Below, piece after piece: positions 7,478 through 16,831 of a stretch of DNA of 64,000 nt. The translations under genes were made by a program, and so were the position numbers. The DNA lies in contig NZ_JBGFSP010000003.1 in assembly GCF_041227145.1 (NCBI RefSeq), forward strand, positions 620,001-684,000, read 5' to 3'. The stretch comes from Bacteroides sp. AN502(2024) (lineage in GTDB: Bacteria; Bacteroidota; Bacteroidia; Bacteroidales; Bacteroidaceae). Position 1 is the first letter of the stretch; each line of letters starts with the position of its first letter. Under the pieces are notes generated by a model. The model was not told the DNA's origin and searched no databases. It worked only from the letters and a program-made list of their open reading frames with translations.

Positions 7478-9421
7478 ATGAACAGATTGACTATCATTTT
7501 GCTGGCTGTGTATGCATTGGCATACAACCACACGGCTTATGCCAAAAACATTCGTGTTTCCTCACCCGATGGGACACTAAAAGTAAACATTGAACTAACC
7601 GACCACATTGCTTACTCGGTATCGGCCGATGAACAAGTACTACTAGAACGTTGCTCACTCTCACTCTCGCTGGGCAATGAAGTGCTTGGCGTAAATCCTC
7701 GCCTGCGTAGTACCAAACGTGGCACGATTGATGAAACTGTGAACCGTGAAATTCCTTTAAAGAACGCTCAAGTACGCAACCATTGTAATACATTATTGCT
7801 GACAATGGCTGGTGACTATGCCGTAGAGTTTCGTGTGTTCAATAACGGAATGGCTTACCGTTTCATCACTTCCCGCAAAGGAGAAATAGATGTAACAGAC
7901 GAGGCATTTGCCATCCATTTTCCCAACAGTTACACTGCACACGTTTCACAATCGAATGGTTTCAAGACTTCATATGAGTATCCCTACACCCATTTGAAGA
8001 CCGACAGATACCGTCCTGAAGACCGTATGACTTACCTGCCCGTGTTGTTAGAGACTGACAAAAAATACAAAATCTTAATTTCTGAAGCCGATTTGTACGA
8101 CTATCCCTGTATGTTCTTACGTGGAACGGGAGACAACGGCATGAAATCTCTTTTCCCCCGTTGTCCATTGGAGTTTGGCGATGATGGCGACCGTAGCGTC
8201 AAGATCCTGAAAGAGGCCGACTACATTGCTCATACTGCCGGACAACGCTCTTTTCCTTGGCGTTTCTTTGTCATTTCGCGCGAGGACAAAGAACTTGTAG
8301 AAAATGAAATGGTCTACAACTTATCCGCTCCTTGCGAGATCGAAGACTGTAGTTGGATAAAGCCTGGACAAGTAAGCTGGGAATGGTGGCACGACGCCCG
8401 TCTTTATGGAGTAGACTTCCGGTCGGGTTACAATATGGATTCTTATAAATACTATATAGACTTCGCCTCTACTTTTGGCATTCCTTACATTATCATGGAT
8501 GAAGGTTGGGCAAAAAGCACTCGCGATCCCTTTACTCCCAATCCCACCATTGATCTCAAGAAACTCATTCAATATGGACAGGAACGCAACGTTAAAGTAA
8601 TACTATGGCTCACCTGGCTCACAGTAGAAAATAACTTCAGTCTTTTCCGCACCTTTGCCGAATGGGGAGTGGCTGGTGTGAAGATCGACTTCATGGACCG
8701 CAGCGACCAATGGATGGTCAACTACTACGAACGCGTAGCACGCGAAGCTGCCAAGTACCATTTATTTGTTGATTTTCACGGAGCCTTTAAACCTGCCGGG
8801 CTGGAACGCCGCTTCCCCAATGTATTATCATATGAAGGAGTGCTGGGAATGGAACAAGGAGGCAACTGCAAACCTGCCAATAGCATCTACCTGCCCTTTA
8901 TACGCAATGCTGTAGGTCCGATGGATTTCACTCCCGGTTCTATGCTCTCTGCACAACCTGAAGACAATCGTTCAACCCGTGCCAATGCAATGGGGTCCGG
9001 AACTCGTGCCTATCAAATGGCATTGTTCGTGATGTTCGAAAGTGGATTGCAGATGTTGGCCGACAATCCTGTATATTACTATCGTGAACGTCCTTGCACA
9101 GAATTCATCTCCAGTGTACCTGTCGTTTGGGACGAGACACGGGTGCTTGATGCAAAAGTCGGAGAATACGTAGTAACAGCACGCCGCAGTGGTAATCGTT
9201 GGTTTATCGGTGCCATTACCAACAACAACGGACGTGAATTGGAAATCGATCTCAGCTTTTTGCCCGACGGACAGACACGGCACCTCATTTACTTCGAGGA
9301 CGGCATCAATGCCGACCGACAGGCAATGGACTACAAAAAACGTGAAAAAGACGTCCGCAGCAGCGACAAGCTGAAACTAAAGCTAGTACGCAACGGAGGA
9401 TGGGCAGGTATCATTCAATAA
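7478..9421 (+). CDS. GH97 glycoside hydrolase, retaining (alpha-galactosidase-like) type
   Basis: Exported 647-residue alpha-glycosidase. A signal peptide (about 1-22) precedes the N-terminal beta-sandwich typical of GH97, starting with IRVSSPDGTLKVNIEL. The barrel starts near 290 (SWEWWHD). The family splits into inverting alpha-glucosidases with glutamate bases and retaining alpha-galactosidases with an aspartate nucleophile. Here GVKIDFMDRSD places an aspartate at 404 and a glutamate at 459 (LGMEQGG), a 55-residue gap equal to the Asp415/Glu470 pair I recall for the B. thetaiotaomicron retaining enzyme BT1871. That favours the retaining group; substrate is inferred. It is cotranscribed with GH105, and a decayed gene follows. 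Confidence 0.9.
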   Translation: MNRLTIILLAVYALAYNHTAYAKNIRVSSPDGTLKVNIELTDHIAYSVSADEQVLLERCSLSLSLGNEVLGVNPRLRSTKRGTIDETVNREIPLKNAQVRNHCNTLLLTMAGDYAVEFRVFNNGMAYRFITSRKGEIDVTDEAFAIHFPNSYTAHVSQSNGFKTSYEYPYTHLKTDRYRPEDRMTYLPVLLETDKKYKILISEADLYDYPCMFLRGTGDNGMKSLFPRCPLEFGDDGDRSVKILKEADYIAHTAGQRSFPWRFFVISREDKELVENEMVYNLSAPCEIEDCSWIKPGQVSWEWWHDARLYGVDFRSGYNMDSYKYYIDFASTFGIPYIIMDEGWAKSTRDPFTPNPTIDLKKLIQYGQERNVKVILWLTWLTVENNFSLFRTFAEWGVAGVKIDFMDRSDQWMVNYYERVAREAAKYHLFVDFHGAFKPAGLERRFPNVLSYEGVLGMEQGGNCKPANSIYLPFIRNAVGPMDFTPGSMLSAQPEDNRSTRANAMGSGTRAYQMALFVMFESGLQMLADNPVYYYRERPCTEFISSVPVVWDETRVLDAKVGEYVVTARRSGNRWFIGAITNNNGRELEIDLSFLPDGQTRHLIYFEDGINADRQAMDYKKREKDVRSSDKLKLKLVRNGGWAGIIQ

Positions 9422-9439
9422 AAACAGGTACGAGAGATA

Positions 9440-9873
9440 TGAGACTGATTAACGGCATGATGATGTCACGCAAAACATACGTGAACGACTCCATGCTATT
9501 GGGACTCAATTATATCATAAATCGGCATACAATGGTCTCGAGTCTTGGCACGACGACCCTATTTGGACAGTCTTCGACTATCACCGAGTAACGACCGACA
9601 GCATCAGAGGGCGTACGCCGCATGACACTCGCGCCACCGAACTGTATCACACACCCGTAAGCGGACATTTTGCAATTTTGACACTTGTCCGCTTCCTTAC
9701 CTGCTGTGATTCCATCGTCTGCCTTAGACCTACCGAATGCCTTCAGGCAAGATACTTTGGACAGAATTAGCAGAACAATACCACTGCCTGAAGATTTCGA
9801 ACGCCCTGCACATTGGCTACACTACTACAAATGTATTCCATTTCCTTACGATTGGAACAGATATTACGATTAA
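9440..9873 (+). pseudogene. Decayed coding region, several frameshifts, family not recognised
   Basis: The stretch has protein-like reading in changing frames. It begins with MRLINGMMMSRKTYVNDSM in frame 1 (from 9439/9440), continues as NGLESWHDDPIWTVFDYHR and ATELYHTPVSGHFAIL in frame 3 (from 9531), and returns to frame 1 near 9715 with IPLPEDFERPAHWLHYY to a stop at 9871-9873. No single frame covers it. The pieces look like the rest of a secreted enzyme gene of the locus, with large deletions and at least two frame changes. I could not assign a family. Confidence 0.5.
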
Positions 9874-9897
9874 TCCTATAAATTCTTTAGAACAACA

Positions 9898-11841
9898 ATG
9901 AAACAACTAATTTGTATACTCCTGTTAGTGTGTGGATGGAGAATCGCTTTGCCCCTTCAAGCCCAAAAACACGATGAGTATTGGAGCACTCCGCGCGGTA
10001 CTTACGAAGAACGCCGAGCACAATTCCTGAACTATTATTCGGAAAATGGAAACGGACATCCGCTTTACAGTGTTTTCCGACAAGCAGCCCGGGCTGCTTC
10101 GGGTCGTCCATTAGAAATGAACAAGATGGAAGAAGTCTTTTCAGTCATCAAGTCCAACCGTGATTGCAATGACTTCACACTGAACTGTCTGATTCGCATG
10201 GTCTACCTGGATAAAAAACAACCTTTCTTTCCGGAAGAAATGAAAAGGAAAATAGAAGACTGCATCCTCGACTTTAAGTATTGGTGGGACGATGCACGCC
10301 GTGATACGACTTACCGTTGCTACCACACCGAAAATCATCAAGCACTCTATCATACGGCAGAGCTGCTGGCGGGACAGCTCTATAAAAAGACCCGGTTTGC
10401 CGATGGCAACAACGGCCGATGGCACATTGCTCATGCAAAAAAACGCCTCGAACGCTGGCTCGACTTCCGTTTCCGTTTTGGTTTTAGCGAATGGATGTCC
10501 ACTTACTACGAAGTGGAAGTCCTTCTACTGACCAACCTGTATGACTATGCCGAAGACGCTACGTTGCGTGAAAAGGCACGTATAGTGCTCGACCTGTTGA
10601 TGTTCGATGTAGCACTCAATAATTACAAAGGTTTTATGGGATCATCAAGCGGACGTGCTTACGCTCATTCACTTATCATGGGAGCTCACCATACGTCACC
10701 GCTCACCAAACTCGTCTTCGGAGTAGGAACATACGAAAGGGATGAAGTGATTGCCCCTGTAGCACTTGCCACCAGTGCCTATCGTTGTCCTGAACTAATT
10801 ACCCGCATTGCTGTAGATTATCGCACTCCTTATGTCAACCGACAACGCATCAGCATCAATGCCGAAGACGCTGCCGACTATGGTCTTGATTTAACTGACG
10901 AAATAGATTGTCACCTTTTTTGGGGAATGCAGGAATTTATTCATCCCACAACCATCCGTATGTCGAAACAACTTTCCGAGAAATACGATGTATGGCCTTA
11001 CCGCAACTACGACAATTATATCCGCCGCTACGATGACGAAACAGCCCGTTACGGTCATCCCGTCAGTCTACGCCTTGACCGTTTTGCCCTTTCTGAAGCC
11101 AACGTGATGACCCTTCGCACACCTCACTACATGCTAAGCAGTGTCATGGACTACCGCAAAGGTGCCCCCGGCTACCAGCAACATGTTTGGCAGGCCACTC
11201 TAGGCAACCGAGCATTGGTTTATACCAATCATCCGGGAGGTAAGAACTTACGTTGGTCACCTAACTATTGGAGCGGCAATGAGATTTTACCTCGTGCCGC
11301 ACAGAGTGGTTCGGTGGTCGTATGCATCTATAACATTCCCGAATCTCAACGTAACGACTACACACATGCCTATTTCCCCCTCAACGAATTCGATGAGACC
11401 CACCGTTCCGGTCACTGGATATTTGCCCGTAAAGGAGATGGTTACATAGCCCTCTATTCAGCCAACGACACCCGCCTGAAGGCCGACGATCGTGGTGAAG
11501 TGTGCGACCTCTTTGCTCCAGGCAGACAAAACATTTGGATTTGCGAAATGGGAGAAAAAAGCACTTATGGCAGCTTTGCCCGTTTTGTGGAAAAGATATC
11601 GGTAGCTTCAGTCCGCACCGATGGTACGGAAGTAACCTACAACTCCCCTTCCGAAGGCACCATCTCCTACGGATGGAATGTCCCTTGGATGGTAACTGGA
11701 AAAGAAATGCCCCTACGCTGGAATTACCGCTACGACAATCCTTACTGTCACGCCCCGTTCGACTGTACTCGCATCGAAATCACGCATGACAATGAACAGT
11801 TAATACTCGATTGGAAGAAATTCAAACCCTGTAAACGATGA
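9898..11841 (+). CDS. Secreted 647-residue protein, probable (alpha/alpha)-toroid plus beta-sandwich enzyme
   Basis: Not firmly recognised. A signal peptide (about 1-22, ending near LPLQAQ) precedes about 330 residues rich in amphipathic helices with aromatic and histidine motifs (YHTENHQALYHTAELL, SEWMSTYYEVEVLLLTNLYD, SSSGRAYAHS, MGAHHTS), the look of an (alpha/alpha) toroid. The C-terminal half (RTPHYMLSSVMDYRKG, HVWQATLGNRALVYTNHP) is beta-rich, as in heparinase II/III-like and PL8/PL21/PL27-type lyases. Its place beside a GH105 that acts on lyase products makes a polysaccharide lyase the best guess. No catalytic residue is proven. A glycoside hydrolase or a non-catalytic toroid protein remains possible. 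Its stop overlaps the start of a decayed esterase gene. Confidence 0.6.
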   Translation: MKQLICILLLVCGWRIALPLQAQKHDEYWSTPRGTYEERRAQFLNYYSENGNGHPLYSVFRQAARAASGRPLEMNKMEEVFSVIKSNRDCNDFTLNCLIRMVYLDKKQPFFPEEMKRKIEDCILDFKYWWDDARRDTTYRCYHTENHQALYHTAELLAGQLYKKTRFADGNNGRWHIAHAKKRLERWLDFRFRFGFSEWMSTYYEVEVLLLTNLYDYAEDATLREKARIVLDLLMFDVALNNYKGFMGSSSGRAYAHSLIMGAHHTSPLTKLVFGVGTYERDEVIAPVALATSAYRCPELITRIAVDYRTPYVNRQRISINAEDAADYGLDLTDEIDCHLFWGMQEFIHPTTIRMSKQLSEKYDVWPYRNYDNYIRRYDDETARYGHPVSLRLDRFALSEANVMTLRTPHYMLSSVMDYRKGAPGYQQHVWQATLGNRALVYTNHPGGKNLRWSPNYWSGNEILPRAAQSGSVVVCIYNIPESQRNDYTHAYFPLNEFDETHRSGHWIFARKGDGYIALYSANDTRLKADDRGEVCDLFAPGRQNIWICEMGEKSTYGSFARFVEKISVASVRTDGTEVTYNSPSEGTISYGWNVPWMVTGKEMPLRWNYRYDNPYCHAPFDCTRIEITHDNEQLILDWKKFKPCKR

Positions 11842-12175
11842 AAAAAGACTCTTGACAACCGTCGTAAGGGAAGTTATCCTGTAGACAGCCACACTTGCCC
11901 AATAAAAAGACTGGGTCAGTCTGCAACACTATGCATTTGAGTAAGCGGGTTGTACTTATGAGCAATTCCATAACTGAAGGATGGGGCAACCCCCATCCGG
12001 ATTTCTTCACAGACAAAGGATACATACGATTAGGTATCAGCAAACAAACCTCTTCACAATTCTTAGTTCGTTTCCGCTCAGGCGGCATCAAAGTAATTCT
12101 GACTACCACGTTACCAACCGCTTCTTTCGGCAGAAGAGTTTACATTCTGCTCTATTTCCTTGATTATTGATTGCG
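11838..12175 (+). pseudogene. Decayed SGNH/GDSL-type hydrolase gene
   Basis: The first codons (ATGAAAAAA at 11838) followed by a one-base shift would give an MKK...LLTTV signal peptide. From about 11943 one frame reads RVVLMSNSITEGWGNPHPDF, then GYIRLGISKQTSSQFLVRFR, matching the GNSITEGW block I and following region of Bacteroides SGNH esterases. It then jumps to KVILTTTLPTASF, a block that normally lies more than 50 residues later, so an internal piece is deleted. The catalytic D-x-x-H end is missing. Such esterases often deacetylate polysaccharides, which fits the locus. Confidence 0.75.
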
Positions 12176-12329
12176 GAACAAAGGATGAGAGACTAATGCA
12201 GATGCACGTTCCACACGAATTTATCCTGCGCCCAAGCAAACACATGTAAGCAATTGTCCTTTGTCTATTTCTCGTCTATTCATATAGAATTTTTTTCTAT
12301 CTTACCCTTCCTTTTCTAGATTATAAACT

Positions 12330-12337
12330 TACCTTTG
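12330..12337 (+). promoter_or_regulatory. -7 element of the hybrid sensor gene
   Basis: TACCTTTG matches TAnnTTTG and lies 36 bases before the ATG at 12373. The TTTG box expected 20 bases upstream is not clear, so the promoter is half supported. Confidence 0.45.
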
Positions 12338-12372
12338 CAGCACTATAATAATTAAACTTTCTTATTGATGCT

Positions 12373-15300
12373 ATGGATATCTTAAAACGAGTATTAGGAA
12401 TCTGCAACATGTTGCTTTATACAGTAACTATTTACAGTTACAATCTCAAACAAATCTCGAATTTGGATGGATTATCCAATAGTGCTATCCTCTCCCTTTA
12501 CCAAGATCGCACAGGCATCATGTGGTTTGGAACTTACGATGGGCTTAACCTTTATGACGGAGTGAGTGTCACACCATTCTCAATACCCAATCAGCAATAT
12601 CTTTCGGGCAACATTATCAAATATATGCTTGAAACAGATGACGATATGTGGGTGCTGACAAACTACGGAGTTAACAGAGTTGACAAACAAAGCCGTAGTA
12701 TTGTAAGCTATCCACTTTCGAAAGGAGGGCTCAAAATCAGACAAAGTAAACAAGGAGATGTATTTGTACTCTTCAACAACTATAAGCTCCATTATCAACG
12801 CCACAAATCAGATAGTTTGGTGGAACTCACAGGATATACACCCGATTGGATGTACGTGCAAGACATATATATAGATAATAACCACCTACTGACCTTCTCA
12901 CGAGATGGAATAATTAGTTATCCGCTCCAAACCCATGACGACAAGCACTACTCGCTCGGTGCACCGCAAACAATTGATTCGTTGTATATTCAATATACAC
13001 ACAAAGACTGGGAAGATACGTATGTAATCAGTTTTGCAGGTGATTTGTACCGTTACGACATAGACTCCAATCATAAAATTCCGATTGCTAATATCAAAGA
13101 AGAAATAACACAACGAGGTGCTATTTCCAGCATCGTACAACTTGGAGGCTGTTACTTTATTTCATTTCTTAACAATGGGGTAATCAAACTCTCACCACAG
13201 AATAACGGGAAAGAATATCATAAAGAAGACCTCGGCATCCGTTCGGGCATCTTTTGCCTACTCAAAGACCGCTTTCAAGATATATTATGGATAGGTACAG
13301 ACGGACAAGGAGTGTATCTTTATTCCGAAGAGCCTTACTCTGTGCGGTCAGTCACCTACCAAGATTTGAACATGAAGATAGGCAAACCAGTACGTTCTCT
13401 CTTCCTCGACCATGACCAAACGCTTTGGCTGGGTATCAAAGGGGAAGGTCTCTTAAAAATTCCCCATTACGATGTGAACCGGAACACAACCGACTATCAC
13501 ACAGAACTGCTTACTACGGCCAACACGCCATTACTCAACAGTTCTGTGTTTGCATTTGCAAAGAGCCGGCGCCCTATTTTCTGGATAGGTACAGACGGAG
13601 GAATCAATTACTATTCGTATGCCGACAATCGCATACAATCTTTACAGGTCCCCCGCAAACTGTCTTACGTGCACGACCTATATGAAGAAAACGATTCTAC
13701 CCTATGGATTGCTACAGCCGGTCCCGGTATTATCAAAGCATATATAGAAGGAACGAACGATGCGCCCCGAATAACCCATTTCACATCTTACACCATTGAT
13801 GAAGGGCATCTTTCGTCCAACTATTTTTTTACTATCGGAACCGACCGTGACGGACATCCACTATTTGGTAACCGAGGGAATGGAGTATTCCGCATCGAAG
13901 GCAACCAATTGGTATCTGTGCCTTTGCGTAGTAGTTACGACAATCCCACAGTCAACGATATTTTTTCCATCGTGTCATCCGATAGCACGATCTGGCTGGG
14001 AAGCAGTTACGGATTAATAAAACAGACCACAGAATACGAAACCTGTTTCAATCGCGAAAACGGATTTGTCAATAGTGCCATCCATTCCATTGAGCCAGAT
14101 ACCCAGCAAAACCTTTGGATCGCAACAAACCGAGGACTGGTTTGTTTTCATACACCAACTAACAATTATCAAACTTACGATCTTAATAAAGGATTGAGAA
14201 TCATTGAATTTAGTGATGGAGCATCGTTACGCACAGACCATGCACTATTCTTTGGAGGCATCAATGGATTTGCCATAGTGCAAGCCGATACAACTCGACT
14301 GGCACAAACAGAATACATGCCACCTATACGCTTTACCCGTCTTCAAATTTTAGGAAAGGAAGCCAACTTCCATGACCATACGAAACAAGAAAACGGGCAA
14401 ACATTACTAACCCTCTCACATGATCAAGACTATTTTAACCTAGGATATGTAGTAGCCGACTACATCAATGCAAGTAACTACACGTATCTTTACAAACTTG
14501 AGAAAGAGTCACCATGGGTAGACAACGGGAAAAACCATTCAATCCAGTTTACTCGCCTTACACCAGGACAATACACCTTATACATAAAATATCGAAATCA
14601 AGTAACAGGTCGCGAAAGTGACACTTACACAATTCATATACACATCACTCCACCTTGGTACTGGAGTCTTCCGGCATTAGTAGCCTATTGGCTACTAACA
14701 ATTGTTCTGATAATAGCAGCCGTATGGATATGGATTTGCAAGCGACAACATAAACAACAGGAAGCTATGAAAAAATTGGAACAGGAACATCGCGAAGAAG
14801 TGTACGAAGAGAAGCTACGTTTCTTTACCAACATCACTCACGAATTTTGTACACCGATAACTCTTATTTATGGTCCGTGCGAACGAATTTTAGGATATAA
14901 ACACACCGATGACTTTATCCGTAAGTACATCCAGCTCATTAAATGGAACGCTGAACGAATCAATGCCCTTATTCAGGAAATGATAGACTTCCGACGGATT
15001 GAAACCGGTCATAAAGAACGAAAAGTACGTCCCGTACAAGTCAGTCAAGTATGTAGCGACATCACTGCATCATTCTTCCCCATCGCCGAACAAAACCGTA
15101 TTCGTTTTACGAATGATATACAGCCCAATGTGGAGTGGAACACCGATAAAAGTTGTTTCACAAAAATACTCAGTAATCTGGTATCGAATGCTTTCAAATA
15201 TACACCCATAGATGGTGAAATACGCATCACGCTCAAACTAAAAGATAACAACTTGTATCTTTCAGTCTATAACACAGGAAAAGGTATTCGCGAAGAAGAT

Positions 15301-16431
15301 AAACAGCACATATTCAACCGCTACACGGTACTCGACAATGTAGAAGAGAATTTTGTAGGTGGACTTTCTTCACGCAACGGACTGGGAATGGCCATTTGTC
15401 ACAGCATGACCAAGTTGCTTGAAGGTGATATCCGCATTGAAAGCGAGGCTGAAAAATATGCCCGCTTCATAGTGATCCTGCCTTCACTCACCGCCACCGT
15501 TCCAACAGTGTCTGAGGAGGAAACCGGATTTCGTTCCGATTCATTTTCTCCGATGAAGATAACCGATACACCGGTCGTTTCAGCTAAATCTGAAATAAAT
15601 ACAGAATCATCGAATGATAGTGCCAAATCCCGTGTACTGGTCATCGATGATAACGCTGACATATTGGAACTACTAAGCGACTCGCTTTCTGCACATTATC
15701 TGGTATTGACAGCCACCGATGCAGAAAAAGGGTTAGCGTTACTCAAACGAGAAACACCCGACCTTATTGTCACTGATATTATGATGCCTGGTATCGATGG
15801 CATTCAACTGACACGCCTCATCAAAGGGAATAAACATACAATGCACATTCCGCTCATTATTCTCTCAGCACGCAATACCAGTGACGAGCAGGTGAAAGGA
15901 TTGGATTCGGGAGCCGATGCTTACATTGGTAAACCATTCAACATCGACTATCTGCGAGCCACTGTTGACCGACTGATAGAAAACAAAAACAGAATGCGAG
16001 AATATTATAACTCTTCGGCTTGCGCCTTCGACTACTCTAACGGTCAGTTGATGGAAAAGGAAGACAAGGATTTCCTAAACTCCGTAACTGAATTTATCGA
16101 CAAAAACATCGAAAACGCAGAACTCTCGCCCGAAGACTTAGCCACCTATTTGCAGATGAGTGTGCGTGCACTCTACCGTAAATTGAAAGACCTTAACCAA
16201 CTTCCACCCAAAGATTTCATCAAAAGACACAAGATTATTTTTTCCGCTAAACTACTACGCACTACCACGTTAACCATTCAGGAAGTCATCTATAGTAGCG
16301 GATTCAATAACCGTGCACATTTCTATAAAGAATTTGCCAAATACTACCAAACAACTCCCAAAGAATATCGCAATAACAATAAACAGAAAGATGAGTTGGA
16401 TACAACAAAAATGAGAAAAAGGAGTAAGTAA
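12373..16431 (+). CDS. Hybrid two-component system sensor/regulator (HTCS)
   Basis: One-protein sensor and transcription factor of 1352 residues that senses a breakdown product of the target glycan in the periplasm and activates the locus. After a signal-like N-terminus, residues about 25-660 form repeated beta-propeller modules (the recurring LWIGT/IMWFGTYDGL motifs), followed by a Y_Y_Y domain (about 680-760) and one membrane span near 765-790. The cytoplasmic part has the histidine box FFTNITHEFCTPITLI (H823), a HATPase domain, a receiver (VLVIDDNADILELL; phosphoacceptor D1135 in TDIMMPG) and a C-terminal AraC-type helix-turn-helix (about 1245-1345). The gene lies directly upstream of susC/susD, as is usual. 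A pair of direct repeats before susC is a likely binding site. Confidence 0.96.
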   Translation: MDILKRVLGICNMLLYTVTIYSYNLKQISNLDGLSNSAILSLYQDRTGIMWFGTYDGLNLYDGVSVTPFSIPNQQYLSGNIIKYMLETDDDMWVLTNYGVNRVDKQSRSIVSYPLSKGGLKIRQSKQGDVFVLFNNYKLHYQRHKSDSLVELTGYTPDWMYVQDIYIDNNHLLTFSRDGIISYPLQTHDDKHYSLGAPQTIDSLYIQYTHKDWEDTYVISFAGDLYRYDIDSNHKIPIANIKEEITQRGAISSIVQLGGCYFISFLNNGVIKLSPQNNGKEYHKEDLGIRSGIFCLLKDRFQDILWIGTDGQGVYLYSEEPYSVRSVTYQDLNMKIGKPVRSLFLDHDQTLWLGIKGEGLLKIPHYDVNRNTTDYHTELLTTANTPLLNSSVFAFAKSRRPIFWIGTDGGINYYSYADNRIQSLQVPRKLSYVHDLYEENDSTLWIATAGPGIIKAYIEGTNDAPRITHFTSYTIDEGHLSSNYFFTIGTDRDGHPLFGNRGNGVFRIEGNQLVSVPLRSSYDNPTVNDIFSIVSSDSTIWLGSSYGLIKQTTEYETCFNRENGFVNSAIHSIEPDTQQNLWIATNRGLVCFHTPTNNYQTYDLNKGLRIIEFSDGASLRTDHALFFGGINGFAIVQADTTRLAQTEYMPPIRFTRLQILGKEANFHDHTKQENGQTLLTLSHDQDYFNLGYVVADYINASNYTYLYKLEKESPWVDNGKNHSIQFTRLTPGQYTLYIKYRNQVTGRESDTYTIHIHITPPWYWSLPALVAYWLLTIVLIIAAVWIWICKRQHKQQEAMKKLEQEHREEVYEEKLRFFTNITHEFCTPITLIYGPCERILGYKHTDDFIRKYIQLIKWNAERINALIQEMIDFRRIETGHKERKVRPVQVSQVCSDITASFFPIAEQNRIRFTNDIQPNVEWNTDKSCFTKILSNLVSNAFKYTPIDGEIRITLKLKDNNLYLSVYNTGKGIREEDKQHIFNRYTVLDNVEENFVGGLSSRNGLGMAICHSMTKLLEGDIRIESEAEKYARFIVILPSLTATVPTVSEEETGFRSDSFSPMKITDTPVVSAKSEINTESSNDSAKSRVLVIDDNADILELLSDSLSAHYLVLTATDAEKGLALLKRETPDLIVTDIMMPGIDGIQLTRLIKGNKHTMHIPLIILSARNTSDEQVKGLDSGADAYIGKPFNIDYLRATVDRLIENKNRMREYYNSSACAFDYSNGQLMEKEDKDFLNSVTEFIDKNIENAELSPEDLATYLQMSVRALYRKLKDLNQLPPKDFIKRHKIIFSAKLLRTTTLTIQEVIYSSGFNNRAHFYKEFAKYYQTTPKEYRNNNKQKDELDTTKMRKRSK

Positions 16432-16686
16432 CATTTATCGAACAAACAGTAAAGACAATAACCTACTGTAAAGGCTCACACTGCACAGTAAAATACTTAA
16501 ATTTACAAGAATCAACGTTCCATAATGTGATTCAGATCAATTCATGTTATGGGATGTTGCTTTTAACCCAAATTCATCTATTATTTGTACATCTGCAACC
16601 TAAACATTATACTTCCATCTACTTATACCATCTAATCTTTTATATTCCAGAACGTTAGTACTTTTATCCAACTATTCTTTAGGATT
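16432..16686. other. Upstream part of the susC regulatory region
   Basis: About 255 AT-rich bases between the hybrid sensor and the direct repeats. No coding signal. Apart from short imperfect inverted repeats around 16510-16560 nothing stands out. Confidence 0.3.
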
Positions 16687-16721
16687 CAAAATCTGTATAC
16701 ACTCCTGCAAAATCTGTATAC
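16687..16721 (+). promoter_or_regulatory. Direct repeat CAAAATCTGTATAC, likely HTCS binding site
   Basis: The 14-mer CAAAATCTGTATAC occurs at 16687-16700 and again at 16708-16721, an exact copy at a 21-nt period (two helical turns). It ends 19 bases before the TTTG of the putative susC promoter, the place expected for an AraC-type activator bound as a tandem dimer. Assignment to the neighbouring sensor is an inference from position. Confidence 0.55.
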
Positions 16722-16740
16722 AAACGGGAATACATACACT

Positions 16741-16771
16741 TTTGACAAGAATAGCTACACGGTTACATATT
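16741..16771 (+). promoter_or_regulatory. Putative susC promoter
   Basis: TTTG (16741-16744), 19 bases, then TACATATT (16764-16771), a partial match to TAnnTTTG. A weak -7 box is what one expects of an activator-dependent promoter; the direct repeats lie immediately upstream. Confidence 0.4.
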
Positions 16772-16831
16772 AGAGTTCATACTTTTACCTCCACAAAAAT
16801 TCAAAAATTGAATCAACAAAAAAAAGAACAA

